Part shown: positions 1 to 7,665 of the stretch, piece after piece
Numbering within the stretch: the stretch's first letter is position 1
How the letters are laid out: the number at the start of each line of letters is the position of its first letter
DNA from: CAYVFC01 sp964450715
GTDB lineage: Bacteria > Myxococcota_A > Polyangia > Polyangiales > JAFGIB01
Direction: 5' to 3'
Length of the DNA: 12,475 bases
Assembly (NCBI GenBank): GCA_964450715.1
Contig: CAYVFC010000196.1
Coordinates: 1-12,475, forward strand
Position numbers and translations under genes: made by a program
Notes under the pieces: generated by a model
The model's input: the letters and a program-made list of their open reading frames with translations, nothing else
Database searches by the model: none
What the model was told of the DNA's origin: nothing

Positions 1-24
1 ATCTCGGGCCGTCGCGCTCCGAAA
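1..24 (+). repeat. Partial copy of the 9.7-kb MITE-like element
   Basis: Bases 6-24 (GGGCCGTCGCGCTCCGAAA) are identical over 19 nt to 9746-9764, inside the palindromic element at 9635-9793. Bases 1-3 also match 9741-9743, with two mismatches between. Similarity stops after base 24. A 19-mer match by chance in a window this size is very unlikely. This is probably the edge of a second, truncated or diverged copy lying at or before the window start, right next to the protease remnant. Confidence 0.5.
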
Positions 25-1082
25 TACTCGGTCGCCGCTTTTTAAACACCCTCTTAGAGAATATAGGTTGCGATGGGGACTCGGGCGGGCCGATTTACCG
101 AGGAGTGTTCGGCGATAGCGGCGGCATTGTCGCCACCGAGAGCGGTTGGGACTATGACACCAGTAGTCGTCTATTGGGAATGCCCGTCCCTTTGGTCGAG
201 CGGATTATGGCGATCATCCGAGCCTACGACATGCACGAAATCGGTATAGACCGTCCGGGCTTCGATCTTCCCGACCAACCGATAAGTATTACCAATTTAC
301 TTGGTCAGGGGTTATACAACTGTAAAATCGAATGCGAAAAGAACCATCTCTGCATGGCCTACTCCTATGTTGTGTCTTCCGAGGAATGTTATCTCAAATC
401 GGCCGTTCCACATCCCTATCCGAATGCGAATGTGAACTCCGGCCTTCCGCAATCCTGGATGGTTGGGTATAATCACCCTGGCGGTGTTTACGACTGGTAT
501 TGGGAAGATAATGCCTGGGAGTGCATAAGCACCTGTGCCTCTGACCCAGAGTGTCAGGCGTATACCTTTATACCTGGTATATGTTGGCTGAAAAACGAGG
601 TGTTGCCAGCTACACCTTGTGCGGGATGTGTAACCGGAGCACGGCGCTATGAACGCGGAATAAATCGTCTAGGTATGGACTTGCACCCCGATGGTGTCTA
701 TGCGCCCGATCGAGAATCGTGTTTTGATGTTTGTACTAGTGATAGTAGTTGGTCGTGTACGTATCATCCTGAGGCACACCTATGTTGGGCAAAAATCGGT
801 CTCGGTTCCCCAATTCTGGATCCTTCTTTTGACTCCGCCGTAAAAGAGGGGATGCTGTTCAACGTGGACCTGCCGGGCGGCAATACCTACCAAACTTATT
901 CCTCGCCCAACGGAGATGCGTGCCAAGGAACCTGTGAGAGTGACTCGAATTGTAAAGCGTGGACTTTCGTGCCGCCGACTGAGCCAGACGGCTACACTTG
1001 CCGCCTAAAGGACACGCTGGGGTATCCCTACTTTTACATGATGGGATGGCTCTCGGGCATTAAGGGGCTGGGGTATTTCTAA
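3..1082 (+). CDS. Trypsin-like serine protease C-terminal part with about four PAN/Apple domains (5'-partial)
   Basis: The frame is open to the left window edge, so the true start is outside. A GTG at 105 could begin a shorter product but would cut off the best motif. Codons 69-101 read CDGDSGGPIYR, the catalytic-serine segment of S1 (trypsin) proteases. The next 35 or so residues fit the last strand and helix of that fold (GIVATES, then VPLVERIMAI). Four cysteine-paired modules follow, at roughly nt 243-465, 466-650, 655-850 and 851-1075. They show the PAN_4-like pattern of aromatic/Gly start, CxxxC, AYTF or AWTF, then CWLK or CRLK, and the last ends with SGIKG. PAN domains usually bind protein or carbohydrate, so an exported protease with surface-binding modules is likely. 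Base composition is clearly less GC-rich than in all later genes, which suggests transfer. The His and Asp catalytic residues cannot be seen. Because a repeat match lies at 6-24 in the same frame, this may be a truncated remnant. Confidence 0.72.
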   Translation, partial: LGPSRSEILGRRFLNTLLENIGCDGDSGGPIYRGVFGDSGGIVATESGWDYDTSSRLLGMPVPLVERIMAIIRAYDMHEIGIDRPGFDLPDQPISITNLLGQGLYNCKIECEKNHLCMAYSYVVSSEECYLKSAVPHPYPNANVNSGLPQSWMVGYNHPGGVYDWYWEDNAWECISTCASDPECQAYTFIPGICWLKNEVLPATPCAGCVTGARRYERGINRLGMDLHPDGVYAPDRESCFDVCTSDSSWSCTYHPEAHLCWAKIGLGSPILDPSFDSAVKEGMLFNVDLPGGNTYQTYSSPNGDACQGTCESDSNCKAWTFVPPTEPDGYTCRLKDTLGYPYFYMMGWLSGIKGLGYF

Positions 1083-1147
1083 AATCGAACGCTGTAATGA
1101 GAAGCGTGCAGTGCTGGAACCGCCCGTCGCGGAAGTAACGCTCTGGT

Positions 1148-1192
1148 TGGCACACAATGGCACAGAGCCCGCTCGCGGCGGACATGGATGTC
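1148..1192 (+). promoter_or_regulatory. Putative upstream activator site: doubled TGGCAC block plus GACAT-N2-ATGTC palindrome
   Basis: Bases 1148-1167 read TGGCACAC-AA-TGGCACAGAG, that is TGGCAC twice with a 10-bp period (one helical turn). Thirteen bases later, 1181-1192 is GACATGGATGTC, a palindrome with perfect 5-bp arms. Both motifs recur upstream of the other lipoprotein gene (8688-8733), where the palindrome comes first. They lie about 80-120 bp before the predicted sigma-54 start site, a normal distance for enhancer-binding activators. The role is inferred; no known activator's consensus is recognised. Confidence 0.5.
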
Positions 1193-1212
1193 AGGACGGG
1201 TAGGATACCGGG

Positions 1213-1231
1213 CGTTTTCCGCCTGAAAACG
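1213..1231 (+). promoter_or_regulatory. 19-bp inverted repeat just upstream of the sigma-54 promoter
   Basis: CGTTTTC (1213-1219) and GAAAACG (1225-1231) form perfect 7-bp arms around a 5-base centre, ending 14 bp before the -24 element. It has no T-run after it, so it is not an obvious terminator for the PAN gene. It may be a protein-binding site. No counterpart is seen at the second lipoprotein promoter. Confidence 0.3.
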
Positions 1232-1244
1232 GGGGGCCGGAACC

Positions 1245-1260
1245 TGGCACGCCAGTTGCG
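1245..1260 (+). promoter_or_regulatory. Sigma-54 (RpoN) -24/-12 promoter of the beta-propeller lipoprotein gene
   Basis: The sequence TGGCACG-CCAG-TTGC-G matches the sigma-54 consensus TGGCACG-N4-TTGC(A/T) at every position but the last. GG (1246-1247) and GC (1258-1259) have the required 10 bases between them. Transcription should start near 1271, giving a leader of about 86 nt before the ATG at 1357. Transcription would need a bacterial enhancer-binding protein acting from upstream. Confidence 0.8.
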
Positions 1261-1356
1261 AGAACAGGGATCGATATGGTGTCCGTCAGGACGAATGAAT
1301 AGGTCCAAGACCGGAAACGCGGCCGGCTAAGGCGGGTCGCGGGGTAGGGGTTCGAC

Positions 1357-4221
1357 ATGCTCGGAAACGATTTTGACGCCGGTTCCACGGTTCCTCGGCT
1401 CGTCGCCGGTTCGGTTTTTCCACGCAAGGCCGCGCGATCCGGCCCGTCGCTGGTTCTGGCAGCGACCGCGCTGCTGCTCGTCGCACCGGGATGCGGGAGC
1501 GAAGAGGGGGAGGGCGCCGATGCGGGCATCGGGGGAAGCGGCGACGGCGGTAGGCCCATCGACCCGGACTGGGACGCGGCGGCCCTGGAAGAGGTCCTGG
1601 GCGAGGTCGAGACCGTTTCGCAGGAGCTCACCTGGTTCGAGCTGAACACGGCATCGAAGCGGGTCTCGCTGCCCATGGCCGGTCAGGGCACCATCCTCGA
1701 CGCCCAGACGCTGGTTAACCAGCTGGCGGGTTACGACCCCGGCAGCCTGATGCGCTGTGCGGTTTCCGACGACCCGGCCTACCGCCAGGCCATCGACGAC
1801 CTGGGAGGAGTAACCTGGGGCTACAGGATTCAGGTGCTGGAGGACCAGAGCAAGCCGCGTTTCCAGGCCGGCTTGAGAGAGCCCTACGAGATGTATCCGA
1901 CCGCCGGGGCGAACGACGCCGCCGGGGAGTCGGTGGTGATCGAAAAGCCCGATATCGTGGCGGTGACCGAGTCGGCGGCCCTGTTCTACTCGGACGTCCA
2001 CGGCCTGCTGATGGTCAACACCGCCGGGGACGAGCCCGTATTCGAATGCGCCACCCAGCTTCCCGGTCGGGTAGACCAGTTCTTCTTCCACGACGGCCAC
2101 CTGGTCGCCATGTCGCAGCATCACCAAGGCGCGGCCGGCGAGTCCTTCCTGCTGCACTTCCGGATCAGCGGGACCAGCATCGATTTCGTGGAGACCGTGG
2201 TACTGGGACAGGTGAACATCCTCGATTCGCGGCGCTTCAACCAGCGGCTGGTCTTCTACACCGATCTGTATCTGCCGGGCGAGCTGCCGGAGAGCACCGG
2301 AGGCGTCGACCCGTATATCGATCCCATGGGCGGCTACTATGACGGGCCGGCCTACGAATATTACCAGCCGCAGGCGCTGCATCGCTCGCTGCGGGTGTTC
2401 ATGCTCGGCGATACGCTGCAGGAGGAGATGCACGACACGCTGATCGACACGACGCAGTCCGAGGACGAGCTCTACGACACCAGCGTTACCCGGGATACTC
2501 CGCTGAATTCGGTTATCAGCGATTCTCGGAGCTTCGGCCGCGCCATGTGGGCCAGCGACCACTACTTCGTGGTCACCCAGGAGATCAACACCACCCGGCT
2601 GACCGGATGGAACCAGCGCACTTATTCGACCTGTACCGCGAGCCACACCGAGGAGGTCGGCTATACCTACTGCTGGACCGAGTACGAGACCCGGCCCAAC
2701 CCGGACTACCGCCCGGCGGACAATTCCGGAGGCGACCGCTCCTGCAACGGCACCACGCTATCCGATTGCCTGGTGCAGGTGGCGCGCGTGTCGAATCCGA
2801 CCATCGAGGTGCCGGTGGGGCGTAAGTGCGAGGAGCGGGTGCGCACCAAATGGATCTGTGACGCCTACGAGTCGCGCACGGTCGAGTACCCGACCTTCTC
2901 GCACGAGCGCTCGACCAAGCTCTTCATTTACGAGTACACGGACAGCGGCTTCATCCGCCTGGACAGCTCGGTGCACGAGATCACCAACCAGGGGCTCGAC
3001 CAGGTGGATCTAGGCACCCAGGTAGAGGTGCTGACCACTTCTACCGAGAGCTACGACCTGGCGGTGCCGGGGACCATTCAGACGCTGTACTTCCAGAACG
3101 GGTTCCTCTACGTCATCTCCGAGGGCGTCCTGCAGGTGTACGCCATGGGCGGAAGCTCCATCGTGCGTACCTCGACCCTGCCGGTGGTCAACGAGACCCT
3201 GCAGTCGTCGCTCTTTTCCGAGGATAAGCTCTTCCTGAGCGACTTCGGTTACTCGGGTGGCGACCATTCCACCCTGCGGGTAGTCGACTTGGGCAATCCC
3301 GCCTTTCCTACCGTGCTGGCGGCCACCTACGAGCTGCCCGGCGGCCATCGCAGCATCCTCGCTTCCACTCACGGCATCTTCACCATCGGGACGGTACGGC
3401 AGTTCCAGGGGCAGAACGTGAACCGCATCAAGCTCGGCCTGTTCTCCGATCCGTACGTGGACGAGCGGGCCTACCTCATCCTGGCTACCGATCTCAGCAA
3501 CCCCTATCCCGGGGCTGAGGAGGCCCAGCTCTTCGACGGTTCCGAGCAGCGCCTGTTGCTACCGTATACCGGGCAGGACGAGGCCGGGCAGACCCTGCAC
3601 CGGGTAGGGATTTCCCGGGTGGAGCCCGACGACATCGTCTCCGAAGGCGCGGTGGTGACCCCCGAGGCCATCACCCGCGTCCGGCGCCTGCTCGCGCCGA
3701 TGCCGAGCTACCTGGCGTTCTCCCTCAACACCGTGCAGTGGCTGACGCCCGACGGTCCCGAGTGGGCATCGACGCCCGTGCTCGAGTACTTCGTGCCCGT
3801 GGCCATCTACCGGCTCAACGAGCAGGACGACTATGTAGAGATACAACGACTGGGTAACCGGTGCCGGCTCTACTTCGCCAATGCCAGCGACATCAACCAG
3901 CGCCAAAGCGGAACCTATTCCGACTTCTTCGACTGTACCGGCGGCGGTTACACCGCCTATGACCGCCAGCTGCTCATCGGCGGCACCGGCGTCGCCTTCG
4001 ACGATCAGTACCAGGTGACGATTCTGAGCGAGGAGGAGATCCAGCAGATCCGCGACGCCATCACCCGGCGGCAGACCTGTCTGCTCTCCCTGGAGGTCGT
4101 GAGCGACCTGAGCGTCGATTACCAGAGCCTTCCGGACGAGGCCGAGGTGACCTGCGTCACCCCGGAGCAGCTGCAGGTGCTGCGGGACGCGGTGCAAAAC
4201 GGCGCCTACACCGCCCCGTAA
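1357..4221 (+). CDS. Secreted beta-propeller lipoprotein (Beta_propel-like)
   Basis: A 954-residue exported protein, start set by AGGGG at 1346-1350, 6 bp before the ATG. Residues 24-45 form a basic then hydrophobic signal segment ending VAPGC, so Cys46 is the probable lipid attachment site, although the lipobox is not ideal. An acidic Gly-rich linker follows. From about residue 192 (EKPDIVAVTES...LFYSD) onward, the repeated short beta-strand units (LFYSDVHG, LVAMSQ, LYFQNGFLYVISE, LFLSDFGY) resemble the secreted beta-propeller family related to WD40 proteins (Pfam Beta_propel). This family has no assigned catalysis, and binding or surface assembly is the usual guess. Residues 426-501 hold six cysteines in an insertion, probably disulphide-bonded and so extracytoplasmic. 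The gene is driven by a sigma-54 promoter and converges on the operon ending at 4232, with only 10 bp between stop codons. Family call is by eye. Confidence 0.75.
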   Translation: MLGNDFDAGSTVPRLVAGSVFPRKAARSGPSLVLAATALLLVAPGCGSEEGEGADAGIGGSGDGGRPIDPDWDAAALEEVLGEVETVSQELTWFELNTASKRVSLPMAGQGTILDAQTLVNQLAGYDPGSLMRCAVSDDPAYRQAIDDLGGVTWGYRIQVLEDQSKPRFQAGLREPYEMYPTAGANDAAGESVVIEKPDIVAVTESAALFYSDVHGLLMVNTAGDEPVFECATQLPGRVDQFFFHDGHLVAMSQHHQGAAGESFLLHFRISGTSIDFVETVVLGQVNILDSRRFNQRLVFYTDLYLPGELPESTGGVDPYIDPMGGYYDGPAYEYYQPQALHRSLRVFMLGDTLQEEMHDTLIDTTQSEDELYDTSVTRDTPLNSVISDSRSFGRAMWASDHYFVVTQEINTTRLTGWNQRTYSTCTASHTEEVGYTYCWTEYETRPNPDYRPADNSGGDRSCNGTTLSDCLVQVARVSNPTIEVPVGRKCEERVRTKWICDAYESRTVEYPTFSHERSTKLFIYEYTDSGFIRLDSSVHEITNQGLDQVDLGTQVEVLTTSTESYDLAVPGTIQTLYFQNGFLYVISEGVLQVYAMGGSSIVRTSTLPVVNETLQSSLFSEDKLFLSDFGYSGGDHSTLRVVDLGNPAFPTVLAATYELPGGHRSILASTHGIFTIGTVRQFQGQNVNRIKLGLFSDPYVDERAYLILATDLSNPYPGAEEAQLFDGSEQRLLLPYTGQDEAGQTLHRVGISRVEPDDIVSEGAVVTPEAITRVRRLLAPMPSYLAFSLNTVQWLTPDGPEWASTPVLEYFVPVAIYRLNEQDDYVEIQRLGNRCRLYFANASDINQRQSGTYSDFFDCTGGGYTAYDRQLLIGGTGVAFDDQYQVTILSEEEIQQIRDAITRRQTCLLSLEVVSDLSVDYQSLPDEAEVTCVTPEQLQVLRDAVQNGAYTAP

Positions 4222-4231
4222 CGCGCCCCGA

Positions 4232-4411
4232 TCAGCACGCCTCGTGCATCTTGAATACGCTGAACAGCATGCCCATGGCGACCATGCTGGTGCCGGACAC
4301 GGCCGCGTCGTAGATATCGGAGTCGGTCCAGCCCAGGCCGCGCAGCTGCTCGATGTCCTTCTCCTCGACCTCGTCCGGCTTGGTGACTGCCTCGAATACG
4401 AACTTCAACAT
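4232..4411 (-). CDS. Small AhpD/carboxymuconolactone-decarboxylase-like C-terminal protein (59 aa)
   Basis: A 59-residue frame starts at ATG 4411 with AAAGGA 7 bp upstream, a good ribosome site, 21 bp after the glpD stop. It begins MLKFVFEAVTKPDEVEEKDI and has the pattern DIEQLRGLGWTDSDIYDAAV, then an Ala/Met-rich helix ending FSVFKMHEAC. This resembles the last third of AhpD-like/carboxymuconolactone-decarboxylase peroxidase-related proteins, where an 'xDIxxLRxxGxSDxxIxDA' segment precedes a final helix. The catalytic CxxC motif and the preceding helices are absent. It may be a stand-alone helical subunit or a remnant of a longer gene. Its ribosome site and position as the third cistron after the oxidase and glpD argue for expression. 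Function is not assigned. Confidence 0.6.
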   Translation of the reverse strand: MLKFVFEAVTKPDEVEEKDIEQLRGLGWTDSDIYDAAVSGTSMVAMGMLFSVFKMHEAC

Positions 4412-4432
4412 GCTCTTGTCCTTTCCCGCTGG

Positions 4433-6070
4433 CTACCGGGAGCGTCGGCGTATCGAGTCGAGCTGCTGTGCCGGGGAATAGCGGGTTCGCCAGAGTCGAT
4501 CATAGGCCTCGGCCTCGGCTTGCCAGCGGGCATCGTCCCACCCCAGTAACGGCTGCGTGACGGAGCGGATACGCTCGAGCAGCGGTATCGCCCCCTCGGG
4601 CGCCACCAGGCCGAGGCGCAGGCGGCGCAGCAAAAGGTCTTCCAGGTGGACCACGCCCTCGGCGCGCGCGGCATGGCGGAGCTCGGCCCAGAGGTAGGGC
4701 GTGTCCGCGATGGGTTCGCGTTCCGCCGGCGAGGCGTTTTCGAAAGCTTCCACCGCTTCAGCGCCGTGACGGCCGAGCAGGCGCACGCACGCTTCGGGTG
4801 AGAATCCGGAAGCGAGCAGGCGTTGCTCGTGCGCTGGCGGTGCGACGGTCAACAGGGGCGCCGCGCCCTCGCGGTCGAGCGGGCCCAGGGTGCGGCGCGC
4901 GGCCCGCAGCGCATCCCGCGCCATCAGCCGGAAGGTGGTGAGCTTGCCGCCGCTCACCGTCACCAGTCCGTATTCTTCCCACAGGGCGTGCTCGCGCGAT
5001 TCGCGGGACGGATCGCTCCGGCCGGTGCTCACCACCGGGCGCAGGCCGGAAAAGGTAGAAAGGACGTCGTCAGGGGTGAGCGCCTGCTCGGGGAATAGGT
5101 GGTGCAGAGCGGCAAACAGGTAATCGAGCTCGCCGGGGTCGAGGCCGGGATCGGTAACGAGCGGCTGGCCGTGGTCTACGTCGGTGGTGCCGAAGAGGGT
5201 CGCGCCTTCCCAGGGCAGGGCGAAGACCGGCCGCCGGTCGGCCGGGTGCAGGAAGGCCACCGCCCGCGCGAGCGGCAGGCGCCGGCAGGGGATGAGCAGA
5301 TGGCTGCCCCGTAAGGGACGCAGGCGCGGAGCGCGGCCCAGCTGACCGCGCAGCTCGTCGGCCCAGGCGCCGGTGGCGTTGACCACCACCCGGGCCTTCG
5401 CCTCGGCCTGGCGCTCGGCCTCCCCGGAGACGTCGCGCAGCTCGATCCCCGCCACCCGTCCCTCCCGGGTACGCAGCAATCCTTGCACCCGCGCATAGCT
5501 CAACGCCAGAGCGCCTTTCGCTACTGATTCGCGCAGCAAGCGTAATACCAGGCGCGCGTCGTCGGTCTGGGCGTCGTGGTAGGTGTAGCCGCCCCGCAGA
5601 CCGGGGGTCGTGATCCAGGGGCAGATTCCGCGTAGCCCGGCCGCGTCGTACGCGCGGCGCTCCCACCGGCCTGCCATCAGGTCATACAGTACCAATCCCA
5701 GGCCGAAGAGCCGGCCACGCGGGCCATCGCCCTTGAGATCGGCGTAGATGAAGTCGAGGCGGTCCACCAGTCCGCGTCCCTGGAGCAGCATCCGGTCGCG
5801 CTCGCGCACGGACTCGAGTGTCAAGGCGAGCTGCGCGTTCTTCAAATAGCGCAGGCCGCCGTGCACCAGCTTGGAGGAACGGCTCGAGGTGCCCGAGGCG
5901 AAATCACCGGCCTCGACCAGCAGTGCGCGCAGGCCTGTCCCGGCGGCCAGACGCAGCACGCCCGCGCCGGTGATGCCGCCGCCGATCACGATCAGGTCCC
6001 AGGGCCGATCGAGAAGACTCCAGGCGCGGTCGCGCCAGCGGGGCGTCCAGCTCGATGCGTCGTCGGTCAC
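4433..6070 (-). CDS. glpD: FAD-dependent glycerol-3-phosphate dehydrogenase
   Basis: A 545-residue flavoprotein that oxidises sn-glycerol-3-phosphate to dihydroxyacetone phosphate and normally passes electrons to membrane quinone. The N-terminal Rossmann fingerprint GGGITGAG lies at about residues 30-37, followed by the GlpD signature SGTSSRSSKLVHGGLRYL near residues 59-76. Further family segments are NATGAWADELR, the FGTTDVDHG loop and GLRPVV, then SGGKLTTFRLMARDAL before the C-terminal helical DAO_C-like domain. Length is normal for the family. Start is the GTG at 6070, whose bases overlap the upstream TGA stop by 4 bp (GTGA), implying translational coupling; the frame stays open further upstream, but only as an overlap with the oxidase gene. 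Paired with an AGPS-like oxidase it may supply dihydroxyacetone phosphate for lipid synthesis rather than serve glycerol catabolism, as no glycerol kinase or facilitator is near. Confidence 0.93.
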   Translation of the reverse strand: MTDDASSWTPRWRDRAWSLLDRPWDLIVIGGGITGAGVLRLAAGTGLRALLVEAGDFASGTSSRSSKLVHGGLRYLKNAQLALTLESVRERDRMLLQGRGLVDRLDFIYADLKGDGPRGRLFGLGLVLYDLMAGRWERRAYDAAGLRGICPWITTPGLRGGYTYHDAQTDDARLVLRLLRESVAKGALALSYARVQGLLRTREGRVAGIELRDVSGEAERQAEAKARVVVNATGAWADELRGQLGRAPRLRPLRGSHLLIPCRRLPLARAVAFLHPADRRPVFALPWEGATLFGTTDVDHGQPLVTDPGLDPGELDYLFAALHHLFPEQALTPDDVLSTFSGLRPVVSTGRSDPSRESREHALWEEYGLVTVSGGKLTTFRLMARDALRAARRTLGPLDREGAAPLLTVAPPAHEQRLLASGFSPEACVRLLGRHGAEAVEAFENASPAEREPIADTPYLWAELRHAARAEGVVHLEDLLLRRLRLGLVAPEGAIPLLERIRSVTQPLLGWDDARWQAEAEAYDRLWRTRYSPAQQLDSIRRRSR

Positions 6071-7653
6071 AACAGCTTGCCCGGGTTCATCATCCCCTCC
6101 GGATCGCAGGCGCCGATCGCCGCGCGCAGCGCCTGAAGGCCCAGTCGACCCTTCTCGGCCGGTAGGTAGGGCGCGTGGTCCAACCCCACGCCGTGCTGGT
6201 GAGTGATGGTTCCGCCTTGCGCTTGCAGGACCAGGCTGGCCGCGTGCTTCATCTCCCGCCAGCTCGCCAGCAACTCGTCCGCGTCGGCAGAGAGGTGGAA
6301 GAGATAGGTCGTGTAAAGGCTGGCGCCGTCGCGGTACAGGTGCGAGAGATGGGCGAAGGCCAGCGCGCGCTCGCCTCGCGCTTCGGCCGCCCGCACGATG
6401 GCCCCGGGGACGCCCTCGGCCGCGGCGTTCACCCGGGACCAGGGCAGGGCGGTCTCCACCGTATCGACCGCCACGCCCATCTCCCACAGTGTGTTGCGCA
6501 GGTAGGGCGCGAGAAAGCGCTTCTCTTGCCAAGCGCGACCCGCCGCGGCGCCGACCGGAAGCCCGCCAACGCGCCGCGCGAGGGCCTCGAGCTCGCCTCG
6601 GGTACGGCGAACATGGCTCTGACTTCCGGTCAGGCCGCAGACCAACAAGCAGCGCTCGCCTCCATATCCGATCAGGCGCAGGCCGCGGTCGGCCCAGTCG
6701 ATCCAGCGCTTGCCCGCCAGGATCATGTTCAGCCTCGTCTCCAAAGGATCACTCAAGCGCAGCATGGAGACCGGCAGGCCGGACTGGACCACGGCGCGCG
6801 TCGCCTCGACCCCGCATTCCCAGGCGGGGAAGAATACCCCGATGAATTGCTCGGCCTCGGGCAGAGGGCGCACGCGCATCTGGGCTTGAGCGATTACTCC
6901 CAGTCGCCCCTCGGACCCCAGCACCAACTCCCGCAGATCCGGGCCGGCAGCCGAGGAGGGAAAGGCGGGCAGGTGTAGCGGTCCACGCGGTGTCTCCAGC
7001 TGCCCGCCGGCGAACATGGCCTCGATGCCGCCGTAGCCGAGGGATTGCTGGCCCCGGGAACGCGTGGCGATCCAGCCGCCGAGGGTAGAATACTCAAAAG
7101 ACTGCGGGAAGTGGCCGAGCGTGTACCCGCGCGCTCGCAGCTGCTCCTCGAGACGCGGCCCGTTCACGCCCGCCTGGACCGCGGCCAGCCGGCTCTTCTC
7201 GTCCAGCTCCAGCACGCGGTCGAGCTTTTCCAGGGAAAGGGTGAGCACTGGCCTCTCTCCCTCCAACGGAGTGACGTGCCCGACCACGCTGGTGCCGCCG
7301 CCGTACGGGATCACGTTCGCGCCCAGCCCGCGCGCCAGGGCCAGAAGCTCGCGGATCTGCTCGACCGAGGCGGGGCGAGCCACCGCGTCGGGAAAGGTAT
7401 CGACGCGGCCGTAGCGCAGCTCTACCCAGTCGGTCAGGCTCTGCCCCCGGGCGTAGCGCAGGCGCGTCTCCGGATCGGTGTTGAGCTCCGGCCGGTCCGG
7501 CAGGCGCGACGCGGGGACGGTGTGCAGGACATTCTGCATCCGAGCGTCGGTGCTCGCTTCCAGTGCGCCCAGCTGCTCCGACAAGTAATCGAGGGCGGCA
7601 GCCGGAACCGGGTACTCGGTCGTCGTGTCGCCCCAGCCGTTCCAGCGTTTCAT
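6067..7653 (-). CDS. FAD-linked oxidase, alkyldihydroxyacetonephosphate synthase (AGPS)-like
   Basis: A 528-residue protein of the vanillyl-alcohol-oxidase/GlcD flavoprotein superfamily. It opens MKRWNGWGD, typical of AGPS-like bacterial proteins. The FAD-binding PCMH domain includes IPYGGGTSVVGH (about 115-126) and FEYSTLGGWIATRSRG (about 186-201). The C-terminal part carries ITHQHGVGLDH (His485 and His487), matching the His-rich active-site segment of AGPS, and ends CDPEGMMNPGKLL, the usual family terminus. AGPS exchanges the acyl chain of acyl-dihydroxyacetone phosphate for a fatty alcohol, the first ether-bond step in ether lipids. Co-transcription with glpD fits a dihydroxyacetone-phosphate-related substrate, but a different 2-hydroxyacid oxidation is possible. 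Start at ATG 7653 is chosen because the MKRWNGWGD terminus is conserved. No Shine-Dalgarno precedes it; see the promoter at 7666-7694. The frame remains open upstream to 8025 as an antisense shadow of the aminotransferase. Confidence 0.85.
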   Translation of the reverse strand: MKRWNGWGDTTTEYPVPAAALDYLSEQLGALEASTDARMQNVLHTVPASRLPDRPELNTDPETRLRYARGQSLTDWVELRYGRVDTFPDAVARPASVEQIRELLALARGLGANVIPYGGGTSVVGHVTPLEGERPVLTLSLEKLDRVLELDEKSRLAAVQAGVNGPRLEEQLRARGYTLGHFPQSFEYSTLGGWIATRSRGQQSLGYGGIEAMFAGGQLETPRGPLHLPAFPSSAAGPDLRELVLGSEGRLGVIAQAQMRVRPLPEAEQFIGVFFPAWECGVEATRAVVQSGLPVSMLRLSDPLETRLNMILAGKRWIDWADRGLRLIGYGGERCLLVCGLTGSQSHVRRTRGELEALARRVGGLPVGAAAGRAWQEKRFLAPYLRNTLWEMGVAVDTVETALPWSRVNAAAEGVPGAIVRAAEARGERALAFAHLSHLYRDGASLYTTYLFHLSADADELLASWREMKHAASLVLQAQGGTITHQHGVGLDHAPYLPAEKGRLGLQALRAAIGACDPEGMMNPGKLL

Positions 7654-7665
7654 CGTACGAAGTAG

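Noticed and set aside
1148..1161. The TGGCAC pair as a sigma-54 promoter in its own right
   Set aside because: GG and GC are 9 bases apart here and at 8715-8725, whereas sigma-54 needs 10. Proper -24/-12 elements exist downstream of both.
1327..2646. Long minus-strand open frame opposite the beta-propeller gene
   Set aside because: It is antisense to a gene with signal peptide, ribosome site and promoter. Its translation is Arg/Val/His-rich without recognisable domains, typical of GC-rich shadows.
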